DNA from: Flavobacterium sp.
GTDB lineage: Bacteria; Bacteroidota; Bacteroidia; Flavobacteriales; Flavobacteriaceae
Length of the DNA: 34,963 bases
Direction: 5' to 3'
Assembly: GCF_027483985.1 (NCBI RefSeq)
Contig: NZ_JAIXTJ010000051.1
Location: forward strand, 1-34,963
Part shown: positions 17,675 to 25,463 of the stretch, piece after piece
Position numbering within the stretch: position 1 is the stretch's first letter
Layout of the letters: the number at the start of each line of letters is the position of its first letter
Made by a program: the position numbers and the translations under genes
The notes under the pieces: generated by a model
What the model was told of the DNA's origin: nothing
The model's input: only the letters and a program-made list of their open reading frames with translations
Database searches by the model: none

Positions 17675-18697
17675 ATGTACAAACTACTAATTCGTCCTAT
17701 TCTTTTTCAATTTGATCCTGAAAAAGTACACTATTTTACCTTTTCATTAATCCGATTTTTATCTAAAATACCAGGATTTTCTTCTCTTTTCAAATCGTTA
17801 TATTTAGTAAACGACAAACGATTAGAAACCGAAGTTTTCGGATTAAAATTTCCAAATCCTGTTGGATTAGCAGCAGGTTTTGACAAAAATGCTGTTTTAT
17901 ATAAAGAACTTTCCAATTTTGGTTTCGGATTCATAGAAATCGGAACGTTAACACCAGTTGGACAAGAAGGAAATCCTAAAAAACGATTATTCCGATTGAA
18001 AGAAGATTCTGCCATCATCAACAGAATGGGTTTCAATAACGGCGGAGTTCAAGAAGCTGTGGAAAGATTAAAGCAGAATAAAAATGTTTTAATTGGAGGA
18101 AATATAGGAAAGAACAAGCTTACGCCAAACGAAAATGCCACGCAAGATTACGAAATTTGCTTCGAAGCACTTTTTGATTATGTAGATTATTTTGTGGTAA
18201 ATGTAAGTTCGCCAAACACGCCAAATCTACGTGAATTGCAAGATAAAAAGCCGTTGACAGAGCTTTTGACAACACTCGAAACTCGCAACTCGCAACACGT
18301 AACCAAAAAACCAATTCTTCTAAAAATAGCTCCAGATTTAACCGATTCTCAATTATTAGATATTATTGATATTGTAAACGAAACCAAAATTGCTGGTGTA
18401 ATTACAACTAATACAACACTTTCAAGAGAAGGTTTACAATCTGATAATAAATCAGAAATGGGTGGATTATCTGGCAAACCATTGACAAAACGCTCAACTG
18501 AGGTGATTCGATTCTTATCTGAGAAAAGTAATAAATCGTTTCCAATTATTGGTGTTGGCGGAATCCATTCGGCTCAAGATGCTATCGAAAAATTAGAAGC
18601 TGGAGCTAGTTTAATTCAGCTTTATACAGGTTTTATTTATGAAGGTCCACAATTAGTTAAGGAAATAAACAAGGCGATTTTAAAAAGAAAATCCTAA
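17675..18697 (+). CDS. pyrD: Dihydroorotate dehydrogenase (quinone), class 2
   Basis: Oxidises dihydroorotate to orotate in pyrimidine synthesis, passing electrons through FMN to the quinone pool. The 340-residue length and the N-terminal amphipathic extension ([23 protein letters not shown]) mark the membrane-associated class 2 enzyme. FMN-binding motifs are [14 protein letters not shown] (60-73) and GGNIGKNK (141-148). The catalytic Ser of class 2 enzymes lies in [14 protein letters not shown] (S178/S179), and IGVGGI lies near the C-terminus. Residues about 200-210 ([10 protein letters not shown]) are encoded by a short tandem repeat of a type usually found between genes. The 3' end overlaps the convergent DUF3307 gene by 18 bases. 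Confidence 0.97.
   Translation: MYKLLIRPILFQFDPEKVHYFTFSLIRFLSKIPGFSSLFKSLYLVNDKRLETEVFGLKFPNPVGLAAGFDKNAVLYKELSNFGFGFIEIGTLTPVGQEGNPKKRLFRLKEDSAIINRMGFNNGGVQEAVERLKQNKNVLIGGNIGKNKLTPNENATQDYEICFEALFDYVDYFVVNVSSPNTPNLRELQDKKPLTELLTTLETRNSQHVTKKPILLKIAPDLTDSQLLDIIDIVNETKIAGVITTNTTLSREGLQSDNKSEMGGLSGKPLTKRSTEVIRFLSEKSNKSFPIIGVGGIHSAQDAIEKLEAGASLIQLYTGFIYEGPQLVKEINKAILKRKS
18274..18299 (+). repeat. ACTCGCA short tandem repeat inside pyrD
   Basis: Three to four imperfect 7-8-base units (ACTCGAA, ACTCGCA, ACTCGCA, ACACG) lie in the coding sequence. The encoded TRNSQ-type peptide is out of character with the family but falls in a variable surface loop, and the frame stays open. Confidence 0.7.
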
Positions 18698-19390
18698 ACT
18701 TATTTGTACTAAAAGTCCAATTAATAAAGCAATTCCGAAACTTAATAACGTTCCGATTAGAACATATTCAGTAAGTTTTCGGTCTTTCGCTTCTTTCAAA
18801 TCTCCAAATCGGAAGATTGATTTTGCGGCTAATAAAAATCCAATAGCTTCAAAATGTCCTGTTAAAATAAAACAGAAAACAAAAAGACGCTCCAAAATTC
18901 CAATATAATTTCCAGCATTTTGTAGCGAATCATCATTGGTTTTATTTTCGGGTGTCCAAATTGAAATGATGTTTTTGATGATGAGTGAAGTTGGTTTTGT
19001 CAATAAAATAAAACCTGTAATTGTAATCCAAAATGGATTTCCAAAGCTTGTAAAATCTAGGGTAGTATTGTTATAAATTAATGTAACTGCGATAATAACA
19101 AGTAAATGCAAAATTTGGTCCACAGAAAACCAAATGCGTTTCGTTTTTGACTTTTGATAATGTAACTTCAAAAAATCTATAAAGCCGTGTAATGTTGCTA
19201 ATGCGTAGGCATACCAACCAAAATCAGAAGTTCCAACTAAAATCCAAGCCAAAGCAAAGTGCAGGAAAATATGCAAATACAAGTAGATACTTTTGTGTTT
19301 TTTCAGTTCTTTATCTTTTACCCACGAAGTTGGTTGCAATAAAAAATCACCTAATAAGTGAGCCAAAAGTAATTTTACAAACACTATCAT
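18680..19390 (-). CDS. DUF3307 family membrane protein
   Basis: A 236-residue multi-pass protein (about seven hydrophobic segments) matching the DUF3307 family, which has no assigned function. Polar residues conserved within or next to its helices include [10 protein letters not shown] (H11, D15, Q19), H40 and H44 in [14 protein letters not shown] (H68, D72) and DQILHL (D91, H95). This pattern looks like a metal site or a proton/lipid-handling site in the membrane. Its ATG overlaps the end of satD by four bases (ATGA), so it is translationally coupled to it. A role as effector of the SatD regulator is inference. Confidence 0.8.
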   Translation of the reverse strand: MIVFVKLLLAHLLGDFLLQPTSWVKDKELKKHKSIYLYLHIFLHFALAWILVGTSDFGWYAYALATLHGFIDFLKLHYQKSKTKRIWFSVDQILHLLVIIAVTLIYNNTTLDFTSFGNPFWITITGFILLTKPTSLIIKNIISIWTPENKTNDDSLQNAGNYIGILERLFVFCFILTGHFEAIGFLLAAKSIFRFGDLKEAKDRKLTEYVLIGTLLSFGIALLIGLLVQISLGFSF

Positions 19391-19998
19391 ATTTCAAGAG
19401 ATTTTATTTTTTTTCTAAAATAACGATCAACTTGCATCATCAGTTCATAATTAGAACGCTTTTGTCTTCTGCTCACAGCGGCTTGATTAATACCTAATAT
19501 TTCGCCAAGTTCTTCTTGTGAAAGCGTAGGATTTTGAATAGCAACTAGCACAAATTCAGCTGATTGTTGCAACCAATTGTCCATAAAAGACAAGCTTAGT
19601 TTTAGCATTAAATTCAGTTCTTCGTCTAATGCTAGATTTCCAGAATTGATGGCTAAATTTAGTTTTTGCTTTTTTAAAGTTTCAAATGTTTCTCCCGAAC
19701 GAATAAAAGCACTTCCGTTACTTTCTGTTAGTTTTCGAGTTTTATGTGTTTTATCTCCAAATCCTAAACTCATCCTTACGTCTAAATCTATAGATTTAAA
19801 AAAGGCTTTAATTTGAAAAGCAATAGTCAAAGCGTCTTCTATGTTCTTGATTTCCAATTGAAATTCATCACCACGATAGATTTCCCAATCGTTTGGAGAT
19901 TTTCCAATCGTTTGAAAAATAGACTTCAAATCTTCCATCCATTTTTTTGAAGAAGCCTTTCTTGAATTAATAATGTCGCCTGTAAGTATCACAATCAT
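19387..19998 (-). CDS. SatD family regulator: cyclase/GGDEF-like N-terminal fold plus helix-turn-helix
   Basis: A 203-residue protein of the SatD family, named after the acid-tolerance locus of Streptococcus mutans. The C-terminal part (about 158-181, LSQEELGEILGINQAAVSRRQ) is a clear helix-turn-helix, followed by a basic tail. The N-terminal 120 residues follow the order seen in nucleotide-cyclase/GGDEF palm folds: a strand ending in TGDI (D8), a hairpin with YRGDEFQLEI (GDEF at 43-46), then RMSLGFG (75-81). It could bind a nucleotide or metal and control DNA binding, but catalysis is unproven. The TACATTTG box ends four bases before the ATG, so the message may be leaderless. Four palindromes lie just upstream of the promoter. 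Confidence 0.85.
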   Translation of the reverse strand: MIVILTGDIINSRKASSKKWMEDLKSIFQTIGKSPNDWEIYRGDEFQLEIKNIEDALTIAFQIKAFFKSIDLDVRMSLGFGDKTHKTRKLTESNGSAFIRSGETFETLKKQKLNLAINSGNLALDEELNLMLKLSLSFMDNWLQQSAEFVLVAIQNPTLSQEELGEILGINQAAVSRRQKRSNYELMMQVDRYFRKKIKSLEI

Positions 19999-20002
19999 AG
20001 GT

Positions 20003-20035
20003 CAAATGTATTAATTTTTTTTCAAAAAACAACAA
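20003..20035 (-). promoter_or_regulatory. Promoter of satD-DUF3307
   Basis: On the minus strand, TTG (20033-20035) and TACATTTG (20003-20010) are separated by 22 bases. The ATG at 19998 follows the box by only four bases, which predicts a leaderless or almost leaderless transcript. The first palindrome of the operator array begins two bases upstream of the -33 element. Confidence 0.55.
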
Positions 20036-20037
20036 TT

Positions 20038-20149
20038 ATTACCAAAATACGTAATATTTCAATTTATTACCAAAATACGTAATATTTTAAATTATTACCA
20101 AAATGTGTAATATTTCAATTTATTACCGATAAGTGTAATAATTTATTTT
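20038..20149. promoter_or_regulatory. Operator array: four 28-bp direct repeats each with ATTAC-N8-GTAAT
   Basis: The dyad ATTAC-N8-GTAAT starts at 20038, 20066, 20094 and 20122, an exact 28-base period. Units 1 and 2 share the 18-mer ATTACCAAAATACGTAAT. Unit 3 has GT for AC before the right arm, and unit 4 has a divergent centre (CGATAAGT) but intact arms. The bases between dyads (ATTTCAATTT-like) also repeat. The array lies between the divergent satD and HMG-CoA lyase promoters and upstream of both. The conserved arms and variable centre are what binding sites for a dimeric regulator look like; SatD itself is the natural candidate (inference). Confidence 0.8.
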
Positions 20150-20192
20150 ACCACTTCTATAAAAAACGATTTCGTAAAAAGAAATTCTTTAG

Positions 20193-20200
20193 TATCTTTG
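20193..20200 (+). promoter_or_regulatory. -7 box of the HMG-CoA lyase-type gene
   Basis: TATCTTTG ends seven bases before the ATG at 20208, so the transcript should start at or only a few bases before the start codon. A TTC at 20171-20173, 19 bases upstream, may serve as a weak -33. Confidence 0.55.
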
Positions 20201-20207
20201 ACAACCT

Positions 20208-21071
20208 ATGGAAAAAATCAAAATAATAGAATGTCCACGTGATGCTATGCAAGGCATTAAATCGTTTATTCCAACCCAACGAAAAGTGGATTATATTCAA
20301 GCGCTACTTCGCGTAGGCTTTGATACTATTGATTTTGGAAGTTTTGTTTCGCCCAAAGCTATTCCTCAAATGGTTGATACTGCTGCCGTTTTAGCACAAC
20401 TAGATTTGTCTCAAACCCAAAGTAAATTACTGGCCATTATTGCCAATACACAAGGTGCTGAGTTGGCTTCCGTTCATAAAGAAATACAATATTTAGGTTT
20501 CCCATTTTCTATTTCTGAGAATTTTCAAATGCGAAATACGCACAAAACTATTGCCGAAAGTTTAATCACTTTACAAGAAATTTTGGATATCGCAGACAAA
20601 TCTAATAAAGAGGTTGTTACTTACATTTCGATGGGTTTCGGAAATCCTTATGGTGATGTTTGGAACGTTGATGTAGTAGGCGAGTGGACCGAAAAATTGG
20701 CCAATATGGGTGTAAAAATACTTTCGCTGTCAGACACTATTGGAAGTTCAACGCCCGAAGTTATTGATTATTTGTTTTCCAATTTAATTCCAAAATATCC
20801 CAACATCGAATTTGGAGCGCATTTGCACACCACTCCAGATAAATGGCACGAAAAAGTAGATGCAGCTTTCAATGCAGGCTGTCGTCGTTATGATGGCGCG
20901 ATTCAAGGTTTTGGAGGTTGTCCAATGGCAAAAGACGATTTAACAGGCAATATGCCAACCGAAAAAATGTTATCCTATTTCACCCAACAAAAAGCAGATA
21001 CCAATACTAGTCCAATGAGTTTTGAAAGCGCTTATAATGTGGCTTCACGTTTATTTGGAGAGTTTCACTAA
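20208..21071 (+). CDS. Hydroxymethylglutaryl-CoA lyase family protein
   Basis: HMG-CoA lyase cleaves HMG-CoA to acetyl-CoA and acetoacetate at the end of leucine catabolism. The 287-residue TIM barrel has the family metal and catalytic residues: R11-D12 (ECPRDAMQ), H205 and H207 (GAHLHTT), C238 (GFGGCPMAKDDLTGN, the lyase signature region) and N247. The motifs differ from classical enzymes (RDAMQ for RDGLQ; HLHTT for HCHDT), as in a Bacteroidota branch of the family, so the exact substrate is not certain. It is monocistronic, divergent from satD, and its promoter faces the four-operator array. Confidence 0.88.
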   Translation: MEKIKIIECPRDAMQGIKSFIPTQRKVDYIQALLRVGFDTIDFGSFVSPKAIPQMVDTAAVLAQLDLSQTQSKLLAIIANTQGAELASVHKEIQYLGFPFSISENFQMRNTHKTIAESLITLQEILDIADKSNKEVVTYISMGFGNPYGDVWNVDVVGEWTEKLANMGVKILSLSDTIGSSTPEVIDYLFSNLIPKYPNIEFGAHLHTTPDKWHEKVDAAFNAGCRRYDGAIQGFGGCPMAKDDLTGNMPTEKMLSYFTQQKADTNTSPMSFESAYNVASRLFGEFH

Positions 21072-21073
21072 GA

Positions 21074-21203
21074 AGTTTTCAGTCTCAGTTCTCAGTCTCA
21101 GTTTTCAGTCCCAGTTTTCAGTTCTCAGTAATAGTTTTCAGTTGTTTGTAATTCGTGTAATTTCAAAGGATATTAATTCGTGAAAATTCGTGCAATTCGT
21201 GTC
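21074..21203. repeat. Intergenic short repeats (AGTTTTCAGTCTC type, then AATTCGTG type)
   Basis: At 21074-21142 there are about six imperfect copies of a 10-13-base unit AGTT(T/C)TCAGTCTC. From about 21149 to 21203 there are four copies of AATTCGTG with spacers. No gene is visible here. A similar TTTTCAGT array occurs after guaB at 25383-25429. Their origin or function is unknown. Confidence 0.8.
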
Positions 21204-21231
21204 TGACGACAAGCAAGTTCATGTCTAAAAA

Positions 21232-23724
21232 TCAACGTCTTTTAAACAGCTTATAAAATTCAATCCATATTACTGATACAAATCCAACTAAAATACTAAA
21301 TCCAATTTGTGTGTAATCTACTATTTCAAACAAAAAGAATTTTGAAAAAACAGGTACAAAAAGCAAGAGCGATGTTAGTACTATTGTTATTCCAATAATT
21401 ATTAAAACCAAATTATTTTTATAACGAATTGTGGTAAAAATTGAATAATAAAACGAACGATTTTCTAACGTCAGAAAAATATTTGATGCAATCAAAGTTA
21501 GAAAAATTGATGTTCGTGTATAGCTTTCCGAAAAGTTATTTTGAATACAATATTGATACATAAACAGCAATCCTAAAGTAATTACAACTCCTTGAATAAT
21601 ACTAATTGTGATTTCTTTAAAGTTGAAAAATGTAGTTGTCAAAGGTCTTGGTTTTTCTAACATTAAGTTGCGTTCCATAGGTTCGTTTTCATAAATAATA
21701 GAACACGTTGGTCCCATAATTATTTCTAAAAATATGATATGAACCGGTGTAAAAATATTCGGATACATCCAACCCAATGCTAACGGAATGAAGACAATCA
21801 TTATAATTGGAATATGAATAGAAATTATGTATTGAATAGCTTTTTTTAAATTCACATAAATTTTTCTTCCCATTGCAATGGCGTCGGTCATTTTTGCAAA
21901 ATCATCGTCAATCAAAATTAAATTGGCGGCTTGTTTAGCAATTTCAGTTCCTTTTTTACCCATAGCAATTCCGATATGAGCCGATTTTAAAGCCGGACCA
22001 TCGTTTACACCATCGCCGGTCATTGCTACAATTTGATTATTGTCTTTTAGAGCTTGAATAATTTTTAGTTTTGCTTCAGGAAACATTCTTGTGAAAATGG
22101 CAGTTTCCATCACTTTTACTTTTAATGTTGCTTCGTCCATTGCCATTAATTCGTCGCCGTTTAATACTTTATCAGCATCTTTAAAACCAACTTGTTTTGC
22201 TATTGTTGTCGTAGTTTGAGCATTATCGCCTGTAACTATTTTTAATTGAATTCCAGCTTTGTAAAACGTCTCAAAAACGTTTTGAATATTAGCTTTTGGT
22301 GGATCATAAAAAGCAACTAATCCTTTAAAATCAAACTGAAATTCTTGTTGTGTTTTTGGATAATCTGTTCCTGGAAATTTGGTTACGCCAACACCCAAAA
22401 CACGATAACCTTCGTTAGCCATTTTTTCGATAGCAACTAAAACTTGTTTTTTTTCACTTTCTGATATTTGACTGACGGCTATAATTGCTTCGGGCGCACC
22501 TTTAGCCGCTATAATTTTTGTACCCTTAGAATCTTCAAAAATATGCGTCATCATAGGAGGTTTTCCGCCTAACGGATATTCGTGAACTAATTTAAAATTC
22601 GGACGTTCATCAGCCGAGTCTAATTTGGCGTAAGCTTCGTGAATAGCAAGTTCCATAGTATCAAACGGAATGGGTTCGCTCGACCACATTGCATCTTTTA
22701 AAACTTCTATTCCCTCAAGACTTAGGCTGTTTTTTGTATCAATAATTTCATCTGATTTAAAAACATATAATTGTGCCAAACTCATTTTGTTTTCAGTAAT
22801 TGTTCCAGTTTTATCTGTGCAAATTACCGTGGCACTTCCAAGAGTTTCAACGGTTTTAGTTTGTTTAGTTATGATTCCCATTTTCATTAATCGCCAAGCT
22901 CCAAGCGCCATAAAAGAGGCAAAAGCTACCGGAATTTCCTCAGGAATCACACTCATTGCAATGGTTAATGCTTTTAATAAACTATCTAAAACAACTCTTG
23001 AATGATAATAGTTGATTGCCCAAACAATAACGAAAATCACTAAACCAATGACCGACATTTTGGTTACAAAATTGTTGATTTGTATTTGTAAAGGTGTTTT
23101 TTCTTCTACAATAGTGGCAATGCTTTTACCAATTTTACCCAAGTTTGTTTGATTTCCAATAGCTACAACTTCACCAATTGCTAAACCTGTTGCGACAGTT
23201 GTTCCTTGGTAAATGGTTTTATTTTCGGAAGTTTCATTTTTAAAAACCGATAACGATTCTCCAGTCAAAATGGATTCGTTTACCGAAAAATCATTAGATT
23301 GTATGATGTTTGCATCAGCAGGAATAAAAGTTCCTTCTTCCACTTGAATGAAATCACCAAGCACTATTTCTTCACTCGGAATTTCGATTAATTCACCGTT
23401 TCTTATTACTTTGCTTTTGGGTTGCGATAGCTTTTTTAGCGTTTCAATTGCATTCCTGCTTCGTGCTTCTTGAAAAAGTGAAATCGCTGCCACTAAAAAG
23501 ATAGCAACCGTCATAAAAATTCCATCACCATAATCGCCCGAAATATAATAAATACTTGCGGCGGCAACCAATAATAGAAACATAGGTTCTTTAACCATTT
23601 CTAGCAAAGACATCAAAAAATGATTTTTTTCTTGATGTTCTAGAGAATTGCTGCCATTTTTTGTTCTAGAGGAAGTAACTTCTTCATTGGAAAGCCCTGA
23701 AATTTTATCTTTAGAATCTATCAT
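21232..23724 (-). CDS. Cation-translocating P-type ATPase (P2-like, substrate uncertain)
   Basis: An 830-residue ATP-driven cation pump of the inner membrane. In order: an N-terminal cation-ATPase domain, the actuator loop with TGES (154-157), M4 with IPEEIPVAF (PEE at 261-263), phosphorylation site D304 (CTDKTGT), nucleotide domain with KGAPE (408-412), TGDN, and the hinge MTGDGVNDGPALK, then M5-M10. All catalytic motifs are intact. M6 reads LEIIMGPTCSIIYENEP, without the Asn/Asp pair that binds Ca2+ in SERCA-type pumps (NxxxD), and M4 has PEEIP rather than PEGLP. The ion is therefore not readily called. It may be Ca2+, Mn2+ or a monovalent ion. It stands alone on the minus strand. Confidence 0.9.
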   Translation of the reverse strand: MIDSKDKISGLSNEEVTSSRTKNGSNSLEHQEKNHFLMSLLEMVKEPMFLLLVAAASIYYISGDYGDGIFMTVAIFLVAAISLFQEARSRNAIETLKKLSQPKSKVIRNGELIEIPSEEIVLGDFIQVEEGTFIPADANIIQSNDFSVNESILTGESLSVFKNETSENKTIYQGTTVATGLAIGEVVAIGNQTNLGKIGKSIATIVEEKTPLQIQINNFVTKMSVIGLVIFVIVWAINYYHSRVVLDSLLKALTIAMSVIPEEIPVAFASFMALGAWRLMKMGIITKQTKTVETLGSATVICTDKTGTITENKMSLAQLYVFKSDEIIDTKNSLSLEGIEVLKDAMWSSEPIPFDTMELAIHEAYAKLDSADERPNFKLVHEYPLGGKPPMMTHIFEDSKGTKIIAAKGAPEAIIAVSQISESEKKQVLVAIEKMANEGYRVLGVGVTKFPGTDYPKTQQEFQFDFKGLVAFYDPPKANIQNVFETFYKAGIQLKIVTGDNAQTTTTIAKQVGFKDADKVLNGDELMAMDEATLKVKVMETAIFTRMFPEAKLKIIQALKDNNQIVAMTGDGVNDGPALKSAHIGIAMGKKGTEIAKQAANLILIDDDFAKMTDAIAMGRKIYVNLKKAIQYIISIHIPIIMIVFIPLALGWMYPNIFTPVHIIFLEIIMGPTCSIIYENEPMERNLMLEKPRPLTTTFFNFKEITISIIQGVVITLGLLFMYQYCIQNNFSESYTRTSIFLTLIASNIFLTLENRSFYYSIFTTIRYKNNLVLIIIGITIVLTSLLLFVPVFSKFFLFEIVDYTQIGFSILVGFVSVIWIEFYKLFKRR

Positions 23725-23840
23725 AAAACTGAATTAAGAAGTTATACTAAAGTTAATCATTTTTATTGGATTTTTAGTCATTTTAATTTATAAAATGATA
23801 AAACTAATCACTATTCACTAATTACTATTTACTTTTTCAC

Positions 23841-23848
23841 TATATTTG
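23841..23848 (+). promoter_or_regulatory. -7 box of guaB
   Basis: TATATTTG (TAnnTTTG) lies 55 bases before the guaB ATG. No perfect TTG is present at the usual spacing. It is followed after 20 bases by the leader element shared with purB. Confidence 0.55.
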
Positions 23849-23868
23849 CACGCAATTTAACTACAACA

Positions 23869-23894
23869 CTGAATCTAGTTCAGCATAAACTACA
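23869..23894 (+). promoter_or_regulatory. Leader element of guaB, shared with purB
   Basis: CTGAATCTAGTTCAG (a CTGAA/TTCAG dyad) is followed by C-ATAAAC-T-ACA. The purB leader carries the same 26-nt arrangement with three base differences. It starts 20 bases after the -7 box and ends 9 bases before the ATG. It could be an operator or an RNA element for purine control, or a member of a dispersed palindromic repeat family. Confidence 0.55.
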
Positions 23895-23903
23895 AATTGC
23901 AAA

Positions 23904-25376
23904 ATGAAAGCACACACTACTAAGATCGTTGGCGAAGGTTTAACCTATGACGATGTACTGCTAATTCCAAATTATTCTGAAGTTTTACCGCGCGAAGTTT
24001 CTATTCAATCGAAAATATCTAGAAATATTTCGTTGAATGTTCCTATTGTTTCAGCTGCGATGGATACCGTTACTGAAAGTTCTATGGCAATTGCAATGGC
24101 ACAAGAAGGAGGCATTGGAGTTTTGCATAAAAATATGACTATTGAACAACAAGCAGCCAAAGTTAGAAAAGTAAAACGTGCTGAAGCCGGAATGATTATC
24201 GATCCAGTGACTTTGCCTTTGAATTCGACCGTTGGTGATGCTAAAATGTTGATGAAAGAACACGGAATTGGCGGAATTCCTGTAGTTGATGAACACGGAA
24301 TTTTAAAAGGAATTGTGACCAATAGAGATTTGCGTTTTGAGAAAATTAATTCGCGTTCTATTTTAGAAGTAATGACATCAGAGCATCTTGTTACAGCTGC
24401 AGAAGGAACAACTTTGCAAGAAGCAGAGGGAATTTTGCAACAAAATAAAATCGAAAAATTACCAGTCGTTGATTCAAATAACAAATTAGTTGGATTAATT
24501 ACGTTTAGAGATATTACTAAATTGGCACAAAAACCAGTTGCTAATAAAGATAAATTTGGTCGTCTTCGAGTTGCTGCAGCACTTGGAGTTACTGCCGATG
24601 CTGTAGAAAGAGCAACAGCTTTAGTAAACGCAGGAGTTGATGCTGTAATTATTGATACAGCACACGGTCACACAAAAGGTGTAGTTGATGTTTTGAAATT
24701 GGTGAAAGCTAAATTTCCAAATCTTGATGTTATTGTTGGAAATATTGCTACTGCAGAAGCTGCTTTATATTTAGTAGAAAATGGTGCTGATGGTGTAAAA
24801 GTCGGAATTGGTCCAGGTTCTATTTGTACAACGAGAGTTGTTGCCGGAGTTGGATTTCCTCAATTTTCAGCAGTTTTAGAAGTTTCAGCTGCTTTGAGAG
24901 GTTCAGGAATTCCAGTTATTGCTGATGGTGGAATTCGTTACACAGGAGATATTCCAAAAGCGATTGCTGCTGGAGCTGATTGTGTAATGCTTGGTTCACT
25001 TTTAGCAGGAACAAAAGAATCTCCTGGTGAAACAATTATTTTTGAAGGAAGAAAATTCAAATCGTATCGCGGAATGGGTTCTGTTGAAGCGATGCAAGAA
25101 GGTTCAAAAGACAGATATTTCCAAGATGTTGAAGACGATATTAAGAAATTAGTTCCAGAAGGAATTGTGGGTCGTGTTCCATACAAAGGTGAATTAAACG
25201 AAAGTATGCAACAATTTGTTGGTGGACTTCGTGCTGGAATGGGTTATTGTGGTGCCAAAGATATTCCAACGCTTCAAGAAACAGGAAGATTTGTTAGAAT
25301 TACTACAAGCGGAATTGGAGAAAGTCATCCACATAATGTGACAATTACTAAAGAAGCTCCGAATTACTCGAGATAA
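23904..25376 (+). CDS. guaB: Inosine-5'-monophosphate dehydrogenase
   Basis: Catalyses NAD-dependent oxidation of IMP to XMP, the first committed step to GMP. At 490 residues it has the standard layout. The barrel start is [11 protein letters not shown] (12-22). Two CBS domains follow (about 95-205, [17 protein letters not shown] and [17 protein letters not shown]) that bind adenine nucleotides. The catalytic loop is [11 protein letters not shown] with C308, and [21 protein letters not shown] and the flap come later. It has a leader of about 50 nt that contains a dyad shared with purB. No strong terminator is visible; an AGTTTTCAGT repeat array follows directly. Confidence 0.98.
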   Translation: MKAHTTKIVGEGLTYDDVLLIPNYSEVLPREVSIQSKISRNISLNVPIVSAAMDTVTESSMAIAMAQEGGIGVLHKNMTIEQQAAKVRKVKRAEAGMIIDPVTLPLNSTVGDAKMLMKEHGIGGIPVVDEHGILKGIVTNRDLRFEKINSRSILEVMTSEHLVTAAEGTTLQEAEGILQQNKIEKLPVVDSNNKLVGLITFRDITKLAQKPVANKDKFGRLRVAAALGVTADAVERATALVNAGVDAVIIDTAHGHTKGVVDVLKLVKAKFPNLDVIVGNIATAEAALYLVENGADGVKVGIGPGSICTTRVVAGVGFPQFSAVLEVSAALRGSGIPVIADGGIRYTGDIPKAIAAGADCVMLGSLLAGTKESPGETIIFEGRKFKSYRGMGSVEAMQEGSKDRYFQDVEDDIKKLVPEGIVGRVPYKGELNESMQQFVGGLRAGMGYCGAKDIPTLQETGRFVRITTSGIGESHPHNVTITKEAPNYSR

Positions 25377-25382
25377 TTTTTT

Positions 25383-25450
25383 AGTTTTCAGTCGTAGTTT
25401 TCAGTTTTCAGTGTTTTCAGTTTACAGTTTGTCATTCCGCAGGAATCTCA
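25383..25450. repeat. Intergenic TTTTCAGT repeats followed by a GTCATTCCGCAGGAATCTCA element
   Basis: At 25383-25429 there are five or six imperfect units of AGTTTTCAGT. They run directly into GTCATTCCGCAGGAATCTCA (25431-25450), whose core ATTCC-GCA-GGAAT is palindromic. I recognise this kind of element as a frequent dispersed repeat in Flavobacterium genomes. There is no gene here. Confidence 0.7.
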
Positions 25451-25463
25451 TTATTATATTTTT

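Noticed and set aside
18120..18314. Antisense open frame over the pyrD repeat ([14 protein letters not shown])
   Set aside because: Its sequence is simply the reverse translation of the ACTCGCA repeat and conserved pyrD codons.
20038..20149. The regularly spaced repeats as a CRISPR array or plasmid iterons
   Set aside because: Units are contiguous with repeating linkers, so there are no unique spacers. No cas or replication initiator gene is nearby, and the position between two promoters fits operators better.
24005..24484. Long open frame antisense to guaB
   Set aside because: It is a shadow of a conserved coding sequence; its product shows no family features and it has no promoter or plausible start context.
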